Positions 48,638-58,721 of a stretch of DNA of 64,000 bases are shown here, piece by piece. Origin of the DNA: Bifidobacterium tsurumiense (lineage in GTDB: Bacteria; Actinomycetota; Actinomycetes; Actinomycetales; Bifidobacteriaceae); NCBI RefSeq assembly GCF_000741765.1, contig NZ_JGZU01000009.1, positions 86,882 to 150,881 of the forward strand, given 5' to 3'. Position numbers and translations under genes: made by a program. The notes under the pieces were generated by a model. It made no database searches, was not told the DNA's origin, and worked only from the letters and a program-made list of their open reading frames with translations. How positions within the stretch are numbered: position 1 is the stretch's first letter; every line of letters begins with the position of its first letter.

Positions 48638-49219
48638 ATGCTTATTCTCGGCGTCGACCCCGGACTGACACGGTGCGGGATCGGAGTGGTGGAAGCCGGC
48701 GTATCCCGCCGGCTTTCGTTTATTCACGTTGATGTGATTCGATCTGATCCGCATACCTCGCAAGACCTGCGCTTGTTGCGCATTTATGACGGAATATGCG
48801 AAAAACTCGACAGATTCGTACCGGATACGGTTTCTATCGAACGTGTGTTTGCACAGGAGAACCGCAATACCGTGCTTGGTACGGCACAGGCGGCCGGAAT
48901 GGCAATGCTCGCCGCAGCTCAGCGCGGTATTCCAGTGGCGCTGCATACGCCTACCGAGGCGAAATTGGCCATCACAGGTAACGGACAGGCGCAGAAGATA
49001 CAGGTCGAGCGTATGGTTATGCGATTGCTCAATCTCAATACCATGCCGACTCCAGCTGATGCGGCTGATGCTTTGGCACAGGCGATATGTCATGCGCTCA
49101 GGCCTGCAGGCGCATTGCAAGGCGGTGAGCGCGAACAGCATCTGACTCCTGCTCAGAGGCAGTGGGCTGAAGCCTCGCAGAAAGCCAATCGCCGGCACGG
49201 TGTCAACAGAGGCATGTAA
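48638..49219 (+). CDS. ruvC: Crossover junction endodeoxyribonuclease RuvC
   Basis: Resolves Holliday junctions by paired cuts. Acidic catalytic residues are visible in [14 protein letters not shown] (Asp7), [10 protein letters not shown] (Glu near 68) and the C-terminal [12 protein letters not shown]. 193 residues. It starts three bases after the yebC stop, indicating coupling, and ruvA/ruvB follow. Confidence 0.96.
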   Translation: MLILGVDPGLTRCGIGVVEAGVSRRLSFIHVDVIRSDPHTSQDLRLLRIYDGICEKLDRFVPDTVSIERVFAQENRNTVLGTAQAAGMAMLAAAQRGIPVALHTPTEAKLAITGNGQAQKIQVERMVMRLLNLNTMPTPADAADALAQAICHALRPAGALQGGEREQHLTPAQRQWAEASQKANRRHGVNRGM

Positions 49220-49224
49220 CATAT

Positions 49225-49238
49225 CGAACAGATGTTCG
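49225..49238. promoter_or_regulatory. LexA (SOS) box upstream of ruvA
   Basis: CGAAC-AGAT-GTTCG is a perfect LexA-box palindrome between ruvC and ruvA, 17 bases before the ruvA start. It suggests an internal damage-inducible promoter for ruvAB. Confidence 0.85.
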
Positions 49239-49254
49239 AATAGTTAGGATGGCT

Positions 49255-49869
49255 ATGATAGGAACGCTGAACGGCCATGTCGAGGCGGTTGACACCGCGA
49301 TGGCTTTGATCGAAGTGTCCGGCGTGGGCTTTGAAGTGCGCATGCCTTCTTCCGATCTTTCCGCAATGCATGCGGGCCAAGAAGTGCGTGTGCACACTTC
49401 GTTGAGTGTTTCACAGGATGCCATGACGCTGTACGGTTTCCTTACACTCCCTTCCAAACGCATGTTTGCACGATTGCAAAAGGTCAGTGGGGTCGGACCC
49501 AAGGCGGCATTGTCGTTGTTGTCGGCACTCAGTCCTGAACAACTTGCACGGGCAGTGTCTGACGGTGACACGACTGCATTGACCCGGGCGCAGGGAATCG
49601 GCAAAAAAGGTGCACAAAAAATCATTCTTGAGCTCAAGGGTAGTATTGACTTTTCGCAGGTTGAAGGCGGCTCCACCGAGAATCGCATCGTTGATCAGGG
49701 TCTAAAGCAAGTTGTGGAAGGTTTGGTATCGTTGGGATGGCGTGAACACGATGCCGAACATGCCGTGTTGTCGGTTTGCGAATCAGCGGGTATCGAACTG
49801 CCTCTTGCCGATTCGGATATTCCCAAGGCGCTGAAATTGGCATTGACTTCACTTGATCGAGGAAGGTGA
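49255..49869 (+). CDS. ruvA: Holliday junction branch migration protein RuvA
   Basis: Tetrameric junction-binding partner of RuvB. The N-terminus [12 protein letters not shown] matches the family; two helix-hairpin-helix motifs ([19 protein letters not shown] and [20 protein letters not shown]) are followed by the C-terminal RuvB-contact domain. ATG 49255 is chosen over ATG 49249 because only it leaves room after AGGATGG. 204 residues; its end lies 11 bases before the ruvB start, inside ruvB's ribosome-site region. Confidence 0.96.
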   Translation: MIGTLNGHVEAVDTAMALIEVSGVGFEVRMPSSDLSAMHAGQEVRVHTSLSVSQDAMTLYGFLTLPSKRMFARLQKVSGVGPKAALSLLSALSPEQLARAVSDGDTTALTRAQGIGKKGAQKIILELKGSIDFSQVEGGSTENRIVDQGLKQVVEGLVSLGWREHDAEHAVLSVCESAGIELPLADSDIPKALKLALTSLDRGR

Positions 49870-49879
49870 ACATTCTCCT

Positions 49880-50947
49880 ATGGAACCTGGAGCGTTCGGC
49901 ATGAATAATGCCAATACCGGTGCCAATGAAGAATCATTGAGGATGGTGTCTTCCCAGCCCTTGGGCGGTGAAAGCCTCAGCGATGAGGAACTCCGACCGC
50001 AGGCTCTGGAAGGCTTCATCGGCCAGCCTCAGTTGAAGGCTCAACTGCAGCTGTTTTTGGACGCCGCCCGCAAAAGGGAAGTGCCTCCGGATCATATTTT
50101 GCTGGCGGGCCCTCCTGGACTGGGTAAGACCACATTGGCCATGATCGTGGCCAACGAACTAGGCGTTTCAATTCGAGTTACCTCAGGGCCTGCGATTCAG
50201 CATGCGGGCGACCTTGCTTCGATCCTGAGTTCGCTCGATGCCGGAGAAGTACTTTTCATCGATGAGATTCATCGTTTGCCCCGAGCGGCGGAGGAACTGC
50301 TGTACATCGCCATGGAGGATTTCCGTGTGGACGTCATGGTGGGCAAGGGGCCGGGTGCGTCCTCGATCCCTTTGACTTTGCCGCGTTTCACGGTCATCGG
50401 TGCGACCACGAGGGAGGGAATGCTTCCGTCTCCTTTGCGTGCGAGGTTCGGCTTCACGGCACATCTTGACTATTATCCGCATGAAGAGCTTGAGAAGCTG
50501 ATCGAACGGTCGGCGGCTGTTCTCGGCGTCAAGCTGGAAGATGGCTCGGCACAGCAACTTTCTCTTCGTTCGCGTGGAACACCACGAATCGCCAATAGAT
50601 TATTGCGTCGCGTGCGCGACTGGGCGATTGTGCACGATCTCGAATCGGTGGATCCGCAGGCGGTCAGTGATGCACTGTCGTTGTATCAGATTGATTCAGA
50701 GGGCTTGGATCGACTTGATATTGCCGTGCTCAAGGCAATAGTCAATAATTTCAACGGTGGTCCTGTCGGGTTGAATAATCTGTCAGCCATGGTTGGCGAA
50801 GAATCCGAAACGGTGGAGACGGTGAGCGAGCCATATCTCGTGCGTGAAGGATTCCTGGTCCGTACGCCGAAAGGACGTGTGGCCACCATGAAAGCTTGGC
50901 AGCATCTGGGCATTGAACCTCAGGATGATGTCAGCAAGCTATTCTAG
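49880..50947 (+). CDS. ruvB: Holliday junction branch migration ATPase RuvB
   Basis: Hexameric AAA+ motor for branch migration. The N-terminal [18 protein letters not shown], Walker [13 protein letters not shown] (near 85), Walker [10 protein letters not shown] and the arginine-finger region [11 protein letters not shown] are present, and the C-terminal winged helix ([18 protein letters not shown]) completes it. 355 residues. AGGAAGG is a rather distant ribosome site, so translation is probably coupled to ruvA. Confidence 0.97.
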   Translation: MEPGAFGMNNANTGANEESLRMVSSQPLGGESLSDEELRPQALEGFIGQPQLKAQLQLFLDAARKREVPPDHILLAGPPGLGKTTLAMIVANELGVSIRVTSGPAIQHAGDLASILSSLDAGEVLFIDEIHRLPRAAEELLYIAMEDFRVDVMVGKGPGASSIPLTLPRFTVIGATTREGMLPSPLRARFGFTAHLDYYPHEELEKLIERSAAVLGVKLEDGSAQQLSLRSRGTPRIANRLLRRVRDWAIVHDLESVDPQAVSDALSLYQIDSEGLDRLDIAVLKAIVNNFNGGPVGLNNLSAMVGEESETVETVSEPYLVREGFLVRTPKGRVATMKAWQHLGIEPQDDVSKLF

Positions 50948-51004
50948 TATTTTGCTCTGGATCACTGTGGCACAAATCTGTGCCTGCAATCGTTAGGAGT
51001 TCTT

Positions 51005-51445
51005 GTGGAAGTCATTCTTATTGTTGTCATGGTCGCCATGGTGGGCTTGATGATCTGGCAGTCTCGCAATGCCCGTAAGCAGGAGAGCGATTTGCGTGAT
51101 TTCCGCGAGTCATTGGAACCGGGCACCGAGGTCATCACCATTGGTGGCATCATCGGCAAGGTCGTTTCCGTCGATACTCAGTACGAAGAGATCGTTATCG
51201 ACTCGGAGGGTTCGCTGCTTCGATTTGCTTTCCGTGCAGTCAACAAGGCGTACACCCGTCCGGCATATGTCAGCGATGACGAAGTGGACGAGGATGGCAA
51301 CCCATTGACCGATGACAACGATTCCCCTCAGGAATCGATCGATGAGGACAATGTTGCGGATCAGGTGGCAATCGAGGCTTCTTCTGAAGATGCCGAAGAG
51401 GGAACTGTCGAAGAAGAGGCAAAGTCCCCTTCAGAGCAGTTCTGA
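51005..51445 (+). CDS. yajC: Preprotein translocase accessory subunit YajC
   Basis: 146 residues with one N-terminal membrane helix (VILIVVMVAMVGLMIW) and the YajC core SLEPGTEVITIGGIIGKVVSVD. A long acidic tail (residues ~100-146, rich in Asp and Glu) is added. GTG start with AGGAG. secD/secF, the usual neighbours, are not in this window. Placement after ruvB is common. Confidence 0.93.
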   Translation: MEVILIVVMVAMVGLMIWQSRNARKQESDLRDFRESLEPGTEVITIGGIIGKVVSVDTQYEEIVIDSEGSLLRFAFRAVNKAYTRPAYVSDDEVDEDGNPLTDDNDSPQESIDEDNVADQVAIEASSEDAEEGTVEEEAKSPSEQF

Positions 51446-51503
51446 ACGCATAGGCATAAACACTTCATTCGACGGCAGTACTTGATTGAGACAAGGTAGA
51501 TAA

Positions 51504-52085
51504 ATGGCAACATCGGATATCAGTGTGAAGGCATTGAAGCACATCGATAGTGAAGATGCAGATTACTTGATTTCCTTGGTTCGGTCCATACCTGATTTCC
51601 CCAAAGCCGGTATTTTGTTCAGGGATTTTATGCCAGTGCTGGCTGATGCGCGTGGATTGAAGTTGCTGATCGATGCATTGATTGCCGCTCTTCCTGTGGC
51701 AGCCGATGAATTTGATGTTGTGGCGGGGTTGGAAGCTCGTGGTTTTCTTATCGGTCCAGCCCTAGCCGCTCGTCTAGGAAAAGGTTTCTTGGCAGTCCGC
51801 AAAGCGGGCAAACTGCCACCTGAGACCGTTTCCGAGGAATATACTCTGGAATACGGCAAGGCTGCTGTCGAAGTGGAAACAACAGCCATCAAGTCCGGAG
51901 ATCGCGTGCTTATTGTCGACGATCTCATTGCAACCGGCGGAACTGCAAAGGCAGCAGCAGACCTTATTGAACGCTGCCAAGGGACAGTGGCAGGATTTAG
52001 CTTTGTCATGGAACTGTCAGGTCTGGAAGGTGTAGAAAACCTGAGCCAATATCCTTGCAGTGCATTGATGATTATGCCGGCGTGA
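51504..52085 (+). CDS. apt: Adenine phosphoribosyltransferase
   Basis: Salvages adenine to AMP with PRPP. The PRPP loop is RVLIVDDLIATGGTAKAA (near residue 135), and upstream VVAGLEARGFLIGPALAARLGKGFLAVRKAGKLP is diagnostic of Apt. 193 residues. Located before sucC by 38 bases, so the two may share a transcript. Confidence 0.96.
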   Translation: MATSDISVKALKHIDSEDADYLISLVRSIPDFPKAGILFRDFMPVLADARGLKLLIDALIAALPVAADEFDVVAGLEARGFLIGPALAARLGKGFLAVRKAGKLPPETVSEEYTLEYGKAAVEVETTAIKSGDRVLIVDDLIATGGTAKAAADLIERCQGTVAGFSFVMELSGLEGVENLSQYPCSALMIMPA

Positions 52086-52123
52086 TGATGGAAAGAATTG
52101 AATAACCCGAAAGGGAGGGTGTT

Positions 52124-53332
52124 ATGGATTTATATGAGTACCAGGCCAGAGAGCTGCTTGAAGAGCATGGCATTCCGACACCCAAGGCGATTTTCGCTCA
52201 GAATTCGCATGAGGTCGATCAGGCGGCTGAGCAACTGGGTTTCCCCTGTGTACTGAAGGCGCAGGTGAAAATCGGCCACCGCGGTCAGGCAGGTGGCGTC
52301 AAGGTGGTCAAGGATCGTGATGATGCGATTTTGACTTCTGAAGAAATTTTCCCCATGACCATTCATGGCCACAAAGTGAGTGGATTACTGGTTGCCGAAG
52401 CAAAGAATATCATCCACGAATATTATGTTTCGATATCGGTGGATCGATCATCAAGGGATTTTGACGTATTGGCAACGGCCAATGGCGGCACTGAGGTCGA
52501 AGTGATCGCCAAAGAACATCCTGAATCCGTGAAGAGACTCCATATCGGCGCTCTGGAGGATTTTGATCTTGAGGCGGCCACGACCATGGCGCGAAATATC
52601 GGTTTTTATCACGCTGATGTGGATCAAGCTGCACAGATATTGCTCAATATGTGGCAATGCTTCAAAGACAATGACGCGACTTTGGTTGAAATCAATCCGT
52701 TGGCGAAGATTGGCGATCCGGATGACGAATCATCCAAATCCCTGTGTGCGTTGGATGCGAAGATCTCTTTGGATGACAATGCCGCCTTCAGACATGATGG
52801 TTGGCAACGTTTCGCTGATCCTGTCCATAGCGACCCGTTCGAGGCTCAGGCACGCCAGCATGGATTGCACTATGTACATCTGACCGGTGAAGTCGGTGTC
52901 ATTGGCAATGGTGCTGGATTGGTGATGAGCTCGCTTGATGCCGTGTCCGATGCCGGAAAGGATCAGGGCAATGATATCGCGCCTGCGAACTTCCTTGATA
53001 TCGGCGGTGGTGCATCGGTGGATGTTATGCGTCACAGCCTGAGTATCGTTATGTCGGATCCGCAAGTCGAATCAGTATTCGTCAATGTCTATGGCGGCAT
53101 CACTTCATGCGAGCAGGTGGCCAATGGCATCTTGGCGGCTCTTGACGAACTTGGGGAGTCCAAGCCCATCATTGTTCGTTTCGATGGCAATGCGTCGCAG
53201 GAGGGTCTGCGCATTCTCAATGATTCACGGCGTTCGAGCTGCATGTATGCGACACCATGGAAGAAGCAGCACAGGAAGCGGTACGTCTCGCTGCAACCGC
53301 GAAGGAGGCACGTCGATGACACTGTTTATTGA
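52124..53332 (+). CDS. sucC: Succinate-CoA ligase beta subunit (3' end frameshifted in this sequence)
   Basis: ATP-grasp subunit of succinyl-CoA synthetase. N-terminal MDLYEYQARELLEEHGIPTPKA, VLKAQVKIGHRGQAGGVKV, the metal-binding LVEINPLA and NVYGGITSCEQVANGI are intact. After RILNDS (about residue 367) the open frame turns into basic nonsense ending at 53332. One base added near 53225-53235 restores ELHVCDTMEEAAQEAVRLAA and an ARR ending whose stop at 53317-53319 overlaps the sucD start by four bases, giving a normal 398-residue protein. A missing base is therefore inferred. RBS AAGGGAGGG. Confidence 0.93.
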   Translation: MDLYEYQARELLEEHGIPTPKAIFAQNSHEVDQAAEQLGFPCVLKAQVKIGHRGQAGGVKVVKDRDDAILTSEEIFPMTIHGHKVSGLLVAEAKNIIHEYYVSISVDRSSRDFDVLATANGGTEVEVIAKEHPESVKRLHIGALEDFDLEAATTMARNIGFYHADVDQAAQILLNMWQCFKDNDATLVEINPLAKIGDPDDESSKSLCALDAKISLDDNAAFRHDGWQRFADPVHSDPFEAQARQHGLHYVHLTGEVGVIGNGAGLVMSSLDAVSDAGKDQGNDIAPANFLDIGGGASVDVMRHSLSIVMSDPQVESVFVNVYGGITSCEQVANGILAALDELGESKPIIVRFDGNASQEGLRILNDSRRSSCMYATPWKKQHRKRYVSLQPRRRHVDDTVY

Positions 53333-54224
53333 AGACGGTGCACCAGTAATCGTTCAAGGCATGACCGGTCACCAAGGCATGACCCATACCGCACGCATGT
53401 TGGCTGCCGGAACGAATATCGTCGGCGGGGTCAATCCACGAAAATCCGGCACAACAGTCGATTTCGACGGCAAGCAGATTCCTGTGTACGCCGATTGCAC
53501 TGAAGCCAAGGAACACACCGGAGCCAAGGCCAGCGTGGTCTTCGTCCCTCCTCGTTTCGCCAAAGGTGCCATTGTGGAGGCAATCGAAGCGGGAATCGGC
53601 TTGATCGTCGTCATCACCGAAGGCATTCCTGTTGCAGACACCGCTTATGTGGTTGAGTTGGCAATGCGCGAAGGAGTGCGCATAGTCGGACCGAACTGCC
53701 CAGGCCTGATGACGTTGTCTGCGAACTCCGATGCCAAGGGCGTCAATCTTGGCATCATTCCGGACGGTATCGTCTCGCGCGGTCCATTGGGACTGGTCTC
53801 CAAATCGGGAACCCTTACCTACCAATTGATGGGGGAACTTGCCGATATCGGCTTCACGGCGTGCCTTGGCGCAGGTGGCGATCCGATTGTGGGCACGACG
53901 CTTACCGAGGCATTGGAGGCTTTTGAACAGGACGAGAGCACCAAGGCAGTCGTGATGATCGGCGAAATCGGCGGGCAATGCCGAGCAAGAGGCTGCGCAA
54001 TGGCTCATGAGCATATGACCAAGCCGGTTGTGGCTTATATCGCTGGTTTCACCGCTCCTGAAGGCAAGCAAATGGGACATGCCGGTGCCATAGTTTCTGC
54101 AGGAAAAGGCACAGCACAAGACAAGAAGGAAGCATTGGAAGCAGCCGGAATCCCAGTGGGACGCACACCAGGACAGGCTGCAGCTTTGATGCGTAAGGTG
54201 CTGGACACTCTGCCACAGCTATGA
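53316..54224 (+). CDS. sucD: Succinate-CoA ligase alpha subunit (with an internal double-frameshift scar)
   Basis: 302 residues. CoA-binding TGHQGMTHTARML and GGVNPRK, the phosphohistidine region KQMGHAGAIVSAGKGTAQDKK and the rest are normal. Between residues ~218 and 229 the frame reads GQCRARGCAMA instead of the conserved GNAEQEAAQWL; the correct residues appear in the next frame. This means one extra base near 53972 and one missing base near 54004, cancelling each other. The affected GGxxEEExAA element includes a Glu that is important in E. coli SucD. The ATG overlaps the expected sucC stop (ATGA). Confidence 0.92.
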   Translation: MTLFIEDGAPVIVQGMTGHQGMTHTARMLAAGTNIVGGVNPRKSGTTVDFDGKQIPVYADCTEAKEHTGAKASVVFVPPRFAKGAIVEAIEAGIGLIVVITEGIPVADTAYVVELAMREGVRIVGPNCPGLMTLSANSDAKGVNLGIIPDGIVSRGPLGLVSKSGTLTYQLMGELADIGFTACLGAGGDPIVGTTLTEALEAFEQDESTKAVVMIGEIGGQCRARGCAMAHEHMTKPVVAYIAGFTAPEGKQMGHAGAIVSAGKGTAQDKKEALEAAGIPVGRTPGQAAALMRKVLDTLPQL

Positions 54225-55879
54225 ACAATAGGATCACGCACCTCTTCAAAGGCATAGCCACTGCAGCGGTGGTTATGTTGGTGTATGCAGTCGCATTGGG
54301 ATTTTTCCTGGCGCTCACCCTGCTGGTGATCACTATGGAAGTCGGTGTCGATAGCATGTCACAATCGGCTTTGCTATTGACACAAGCAGTGGTTTTGCTC
54401 AGTCAGGGTAGTGGTTTTCATACGGATTCCTTCTCCCTGACCATAACCCCATTGATGCTCACGATGCTGTTGATTGCGTTGATCGCCTCGCTTGCGAAAC
54501 GCATGTCAACCAGTGTGGTTGCATATGTCTCTGGTTTGGTTACGTGGTCACTGTTGAATTGGGCCTTTATTCAAGGAGTGCCAGTTGTGCTCAACGACAG
54601 CACATGGCTTGTGCTCCTCAAGACAGCCGTGGTGTACACCATTGGCTTTGCCTGCGCGGCACTGCCTTCCTCCGAACTAGTGGGCAAGATCGTTGCTTTG
54701 GTGAGAAGTCGCATTTCGGAACAGCTTCGGCGAACGCTGCGCATTGGTATTGTGCTTGGTATGAGCATCGAAGCCTTGTATCTGCTGGCCGGAGTGATTG
54801 CCCTCATCGTTTGGACGATACTCAATTACAGAGCCATGGGCAATCTCTTCGGCCTGCTGAATATGGGTACGGGATCGCGCATTCTCACAACGATCAGTAC
54901 GCTGGTGTGGCTGCCCAACATCATCATCTGGGCGGTTTCCTGGGTTTTTGGTGGCGGCTTCGCAATAGGAGAGCTGGCATCCTTCACATTATGGACAGGC
55001 CAAGGCTCGTCCATGCCTCCAATACCCATCTTTGGATTGTTCCCGCAGGCAGTGAATAACGATGTCATGCGCATGGCATTGCTAGTTGCCCCGTTGGTTA
55101 TCTGCATCCTTGCGGGACTGGCGGCACTTTGGTTCAAGCGTGGATTTGCAGTGCGCAGGTCCGCGGGTCAGACCGCCGACGCGGTTCATCAATCCCGTGA
55201 ATCCCGCGGGCGAGTAGCGTCAACGAAAACCAAGAGTCGCTTGTCCAAGCAGCGGAAACACTTTTCGGAAGATGACACAGCATTGCCATCCGAGAAAACC
55301 AGCCGAAGCGATGAGTCCGCGCGCAGTGTCACCGGAGTTCAGACCGGATTTGCGGCCCATGCCGATCGAACCGACGACAGCAGCCGAACTGATGAATCTG
55401 TTGCGCAACAACCTGCATATGTGCAGCTGTTGACCGAACTCATCTCGGATTTCGCCTATCCTGTAGGCGCGTTCTGCCTTGCCGGAGGCATTGTTGCGGT
55501 TCTTTCTTCTCTGATTTTCTCCTTGTCCAACGGCGCTTTGGGCACAGGAAGATTGGCACACGTCGGTGTGGACGTCGTGGCATCAACTCAAGTTTTGGGA
55601 CGCCCCACAATAGGAGGATTGCTGGCCGCATGGCTTATTTCCGTCATTGCGGTGGCACTCGTATTCGCTGTACGCTGGGCGGTGGCGAGAATTCGCCAGG
55701 GCAAGGCGCATGAGCGAAACAATACTCCGGTTAAGGCAGTTCCAAGAACATCGAGGAGTAGTGCCTCGATCCGATCCACCAACCCCGATCAACGTTCCGG
55801 CATCGATTCCGAAGATGCTCGAATAACACCGCGCGTCGTGAATTCGGCGCCGCATTCCAAGGAGGATTCAGCAGAATGA
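54221..55879 (+). CDS. DUF6350 multi-pass membrane protein
   Basis: 552 residues with about ten hydrophobic segments. An N-terminal block (residues ~8-305) is separated by a charged, Ser/Arg-rich cytoplasmic stretch (about 310-400) from further helices (about 410-490) and a polar tail. The family is found in actinobacteria next to sucCD and purH, as here, and has no assigned function. ATG overlaps the sucD stop, and its own stop overlaps the purH start, so the three genes are translationally linked. Confidence 0.85.
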   Translation: MNNRITHLFKGIATAAVVMLVYAVALGFFLALTLLVITMEVGVDSMSQSALLLTQAVVLLSQGSGFHTDSFSLTITPLMLTMLLIALIASLAKRMSTSVVAYVSGLVTWSLLNWAFIQGVPVVLNDSTWLVLLKTAVVYTIGFACAALPSSELVGKIVALVRSRISEQLRRTLRIGIVLGMSIEALYLLAGVIALIVWTILNYRAMGNLFGLLNMGTGSRILTTISTLVWLPNIIIWAVSWVFGGGFAIGELASFTLWTGQGSSMPPIPIFGLFPQAVNNDVMRMALLVAPLVICILAGLAALWFKRGFAVRRSAGQTADAVHQSRESRGRVASTKTKSRLSKQRKHFSEDDTALPSEKTSRSDESARSVTGVQTGFAAHADRTDDSSRTDESVAQQPAYVQLLTELISDFAYPVGAFCLAGGIVAVLSSLIFSLSNGALGTGRLAHVGVDVVASTQVLGRPTIGGLLAAWLISVIAVALVFAVRWAVARIRQGKAHERNNTPVKAVPRTSRSSASIRSTNPDQRSGIDSEDARITPRVVNSAPHSKEDSAE

Positions 55880-57525
55880 CGAATACACAGCGTCCACTTC
55901 GACGCGCACTGGTATCTGTCTTCCACAAGGAGGGTATTGAGGTACTTGCTCAGGCCTTCATTAATGCGGGAACCGAGGTCGTATCCACCGGATCGACGGC
56001 CAAGAAGTTGGCAGAGCTCGGTGTCAATGTTACCGAGGTCAGTGAAGTCACCGGTTTCCCGGAAAGCCTGGATGGACGAGTCAAGACCTTGGATCCGCAT
56101 ATTCATGCCGGCATCCTTGCCGATATGACCAATGACGAGCATGCTGCCCAATTGAAAGAACTGGGAATCAAGCCATTTGACTTGGTCGTCGTCAATTTGT
56201 ATCCCTTCGCCGACACCGTCCGTTCTGGCGCAGGGGAAGCGGATGTCATTGAAAAGATCGATATCGGTGGTCCTTCAATGGTTCGTGGTGCTGCAAAGAA
56301 CAGCGCGACGGTTGCGATCGTGACCGATCCAAAGGATTACGCACTGGTTGCGCAACGCGTTGCCGACGGTGAGGGATTCACCTTGGAAGAGCGTCGTTGG
56401 CTGGCAGCAAAGGCCTATGCGCATACCGCCGCATATGATGCCACGATCAGTGAATGGACTGCCAAGCACTGGCCGCGCCCTGACAGCATCGACAGCAAGC
56501 CCAATGGCGCTGAATCAACCGACACCGCAGAAGAGGGCAGGACCGAGTCTCCGCTATTCCCTGCAGCGTTCACCCGTACCTGGGACCGTGCGCATGTGCT
56601 GCGATATGGCGAGAATCCTCATCAGAAAGCGGCTTTGTATCTCGATCCACTGAATCGTGACGGTTTCGCCCATGCTCAGCAGCTGGGTGGCAAGCCAATG
56701 AGCTATAACAATTACGTTGATGCCGATGCCGCTTGGCGTGCAGTTTGGGATTTCGCCCCTCAAATCGCAGTCGCAGTGGTGAAGCACAATAATCCATGCG
56801 GCCTGGCAATCGGTGCCACCGCGGCCGAGGCACATGCCAAGGCACATGCATGCGATCCGATGAGCGCTTACGGCGGTGTGATCGCTGCAAATACTATGGT
56901 GACCTTGGAAATGGCGCAGAGTGTTCGTCCGATCTTCACCGAAGTCATCGTGGCTCCCGATTATGAGCCTGAAGCTTTGGAATTGCTGCAAACCAAGAAG
57001 AAGAATCTGCGTATTCTCAAAGTGGCCAAGCAGCCGCAGACAACCGCACAATTCCGTGAAATCGATGGCGGCCTTTTGGTGCAGTCCGAAGACAAGATCG
57101 ATGCTGCCGGGGATGATCCAAAGAATTGGACACTGGTTTCCGGCAAGGCCGCGGATGATGCCACTCTGCGTGACTTGGAATTCGCATGGCGTGCAATTCG
57201 CTGCGTAAAGTCCAATGCCATTCTGCTGGCTCACGATCAGGCGACCGTTGGCATTGGCATGGGCCAGGTCAACCGTGTGGATTCGTGCAACCTTTCGGTC
57301 GAACGTGCGAACACTTTGGCTGATGGTGCAAACCGAACCAAGGGTGCAGTCGCGGCATCTGACGCATTCTTCCCGTTCGCCGACGGCGCCCAGATCCTGA
57401 TCGATGCAGGTGTTTCCGCTATCGTTCAGCCAGGTGGTTCCATCCGTGACGAAGAGGTATTTGATGCGGCACGCAAGGCGGATGTCACCATGTATGTCAC
57501 TGGTACTCGCCACTTCTTCCACTGA
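55876..57525 (+). CDS. purH: Bifunctional AICAR formyltransferase / IMP cyclohydrolase
   Basis: Last two steps of de novo purine synthesis. The MGS-like cyclohydrolase domain comprises the N-terminus ([42 protein letters not shown]). The formyltransferase follows, with [37 protein letters not shown] and the C-terminal [33 protein letters not shown]. 549 residues; an insert at ~200-225 is poorly conserved. ATGA overlap with the preceding gene. Confidence 0.97.
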   Translation: MTNTQRPLRRALVSVFHKEGIEVLAQAFINAGTEVVSTGSTAKKLAELGVNVTEVSEVTGFPESLDGRVKTLDPHIHAGILADMTNDEHAAQLKELGIKPFDLVVVNLYPFADTVRSGAGEADVIEKIDIGGPSMVRGAAKNSATVAIVTDPKDYALVAQRVADGEGFTLEERRWLAAKAYAHTAAYDATISEWTAKHWPRPDSIDSKPNGAESTDTAEEGRTESPLFPAAFTRTWDRAHVLRYGENPHQKAALYLDPLNRDGFAHAQQLGGKPMSYNNYVDADAAWRAVWDFAPQIAVAVVKHNNPCGLAIGATAAEAHAKAHACDPMSAYGGVIAANTMVTLEMAQSVRPIFTEVIVAPDYEPEALELLQTKKKNLRILKVAKQPQTTAQFREIDGGLLVQSEDKIDAAGDDPKNWTLVSGKAADDATLRDLEFAWRAIRCVKSNAILLAHDQATVGIGMGQVNRVDSCNLSVERANTLADGANRTKGAVAASDAFFPFADGAQILIDAGVSAIVQPGGSIRDEEVFDAARKADVTMYVTGTRHFFH

Positions 57526-57528
57526 CCG

Positions 57529-57626
57529 CCGAGGACTGAGCGCGGAGGACTGAGGAGGACTGAGAAGTCTGCACTCAGGACTCAGGATTGAGCACTGAGG
57601 ACTCAAGGACTGAGGAGTCTGCTGAG
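57529..57626. repeat. Degenerate short repeats (GAGGACTGA type)
   Basis: GAGGACTGA and close variants, some inverted (ACTCAGGACTCAGG), recur about eight times. The pattern looks like slippage or decay of a repeat rather than a functional array. Confidence 0.75.
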
Positions 57627-57712
57627 TAAGAGATGCAGTCATGAACAGACCGAGCCCCTTATTCAGCAGACATGCAATGCATATGAATATCTGGATGTTC
57701 TGTTATGCAGAC

Positions 57713-57775
57713 TATTGTTCTGGCTAAACCTGTTGTTCTGGATGTTCTGGCTAAGCCTATTGTTCTGGCTATGCT
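57713..57775. repeat. Degenerate repeats (TTGTTCTGGCTAA type)
   Basis: TTGTTCTGGCTAAACCT is followed by close copies (GATGTTCTGGCTAAGCCT, ATTGTTCTGGCTATGC). Confidence 0.75.
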
Positions 57776-57824
57776 TGCCGTGCTGCCTCTTATGCCTTTT
57801 ATGCCTCCTCTGATCATTCCTCCC

Positions 57825-57932
57825 TCAAAGCCCCTGACTTGGTACTGAACCGCAACCCCGATTAGCGGATCTGAATTTGTTCAGACCGGCAAACGGAGTG
57901 CGGTTCAGTACATTGCAAGTCAGGGGCTTTGA
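57825..57932. ncRNA. Long structured inverted repeat, candidate RNA or bidirectional terminator
   Basis: TCAAAGCCCCTGACTTG at 57825-57841 and its exact complement at 57916-57932 enclose a second pairing, GTACTGAACCGCA with TGCGGTTCAGTAC, separated by a four-base bulge. The 44-base apex holds a further hairpin (TCTGAA-TTTG-TTCAGA) flanked by GC-rich arms. Whether it is a separate RNA, a terminator for converging transcripts or an IS remnant is unknown. Confidence 0.5.
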
Positions 57933-58145
57933 TATTTCTCAACTTTTTCTTGCTCTATATCCTTTATGACAACAACCATCCTCGGAGAAAGCCCACGAGT
58001 TCGTAGTGCATGCATATCCGATGGGTTTTGCATAGTCGAGAATCGCGTATGTCGTGTGTGATATCTCACTGTGCCGCAGCATATTCAGCAGACACTCAGG
58101 CACTAGACTGTTCAGAGGAATATAGCTGGTATTAAGGGAGTCGAG

Positions 58146-58646
58146 ATGGCCATACGGGTCGTGGATTTCAAGACCGTGAGCGCTGAAGGATTGGAAAGCT
58201 CTCCGGTTGCGCAGGCTTTGGCAGGTCTGCGGGCCAATGAGTCTCGGTACTTCTTTAATAAGTTCAAGCACACAGTTGTCACCGTTCCGGCACAGGAAGC
58301 GCCTCAGATCGTGCAGTGGGTCAATGCGATCCTCCAAGAACGTGATTTGGAGATCACCGATGAGCCCTTGGAAGTCAGCGCCTTTGAAGTGGAAGGCGTG
58401 GTGTGTGCCTATGTCTTCTACAAGAGCGGGTTATCCATAAATGTGTTGTACTCCTTGGAATCCGATGGCAAGCGTGCGGTTGGTTTCAAACTGAGTGACG
58501 GAATGGATGTTCCGGCATCATTGGAAGGGAAATTCAAATTCGCACGTCAGCGTTCGAAGTTGGCAGGAACGATCAGGGGTTCCTACTTCGTCATTCGCGG
58601 CGAGTACGATACAAGCACCGTACTACGGGCGATGCCGGAAGTCTAG
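58146..58646 (+). CDS. Conserved small cytosolic protein of unknown function
   Basis: 166 residues, mixed alpha/beta by eye, no signal or membrane helix. Begins MAIRVVDFKTVSAEGLESSP. A GRGSYF-like stretch (TIRGSYFVIRGEYDTSTVLR) closes it. Strong ribosome site AAGGGAG. The family is not recognised; the position between purH and a DUF3017 gene is probably stable in this genus but that is inference. Confidence 0.82.
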   Translation: MAIRVVDFKTVSAEGLESSPVAQALAGLRANESRYFFNKFKHTVVTVPAQEAPQIVQWVNAILQERDLEITDEPLEVSAFEVEGVVCAYVFYKSGLSINVLYSLESDGKRAVGFKLSDGMDVPASLEGKFKFARQRSKLAGTIRGSYFVIRGEYDTSTVLRAMPEV

Positions 58647-58721
58647 GTCATTACCGGAGCTCAGTGATAGGTCTGGGAAGACTGGCGGCATCGCATCGTT
58701 TTGGGGAATGCAGAAAGGCAT

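Larger units (their letters stand above)
57526..58145. other. Repeat-rich intergenic region after purH
   Basis: No gene is supported. It holds GGACTGAG-type short repeats at 57529-57626, TGTTCTGGCTAA-type repeats at 57713-57775, and the long structured inverted repeat at 57825-57932. The last 200 bases before the next gene show nothing recognisable. Confidence 0.7.

Noticed and set aside
57529..57775. Possible CRISPR or integron-like repeats
   Set aside because: Units are 8-17 bases, degenerate and unevenly spaced.
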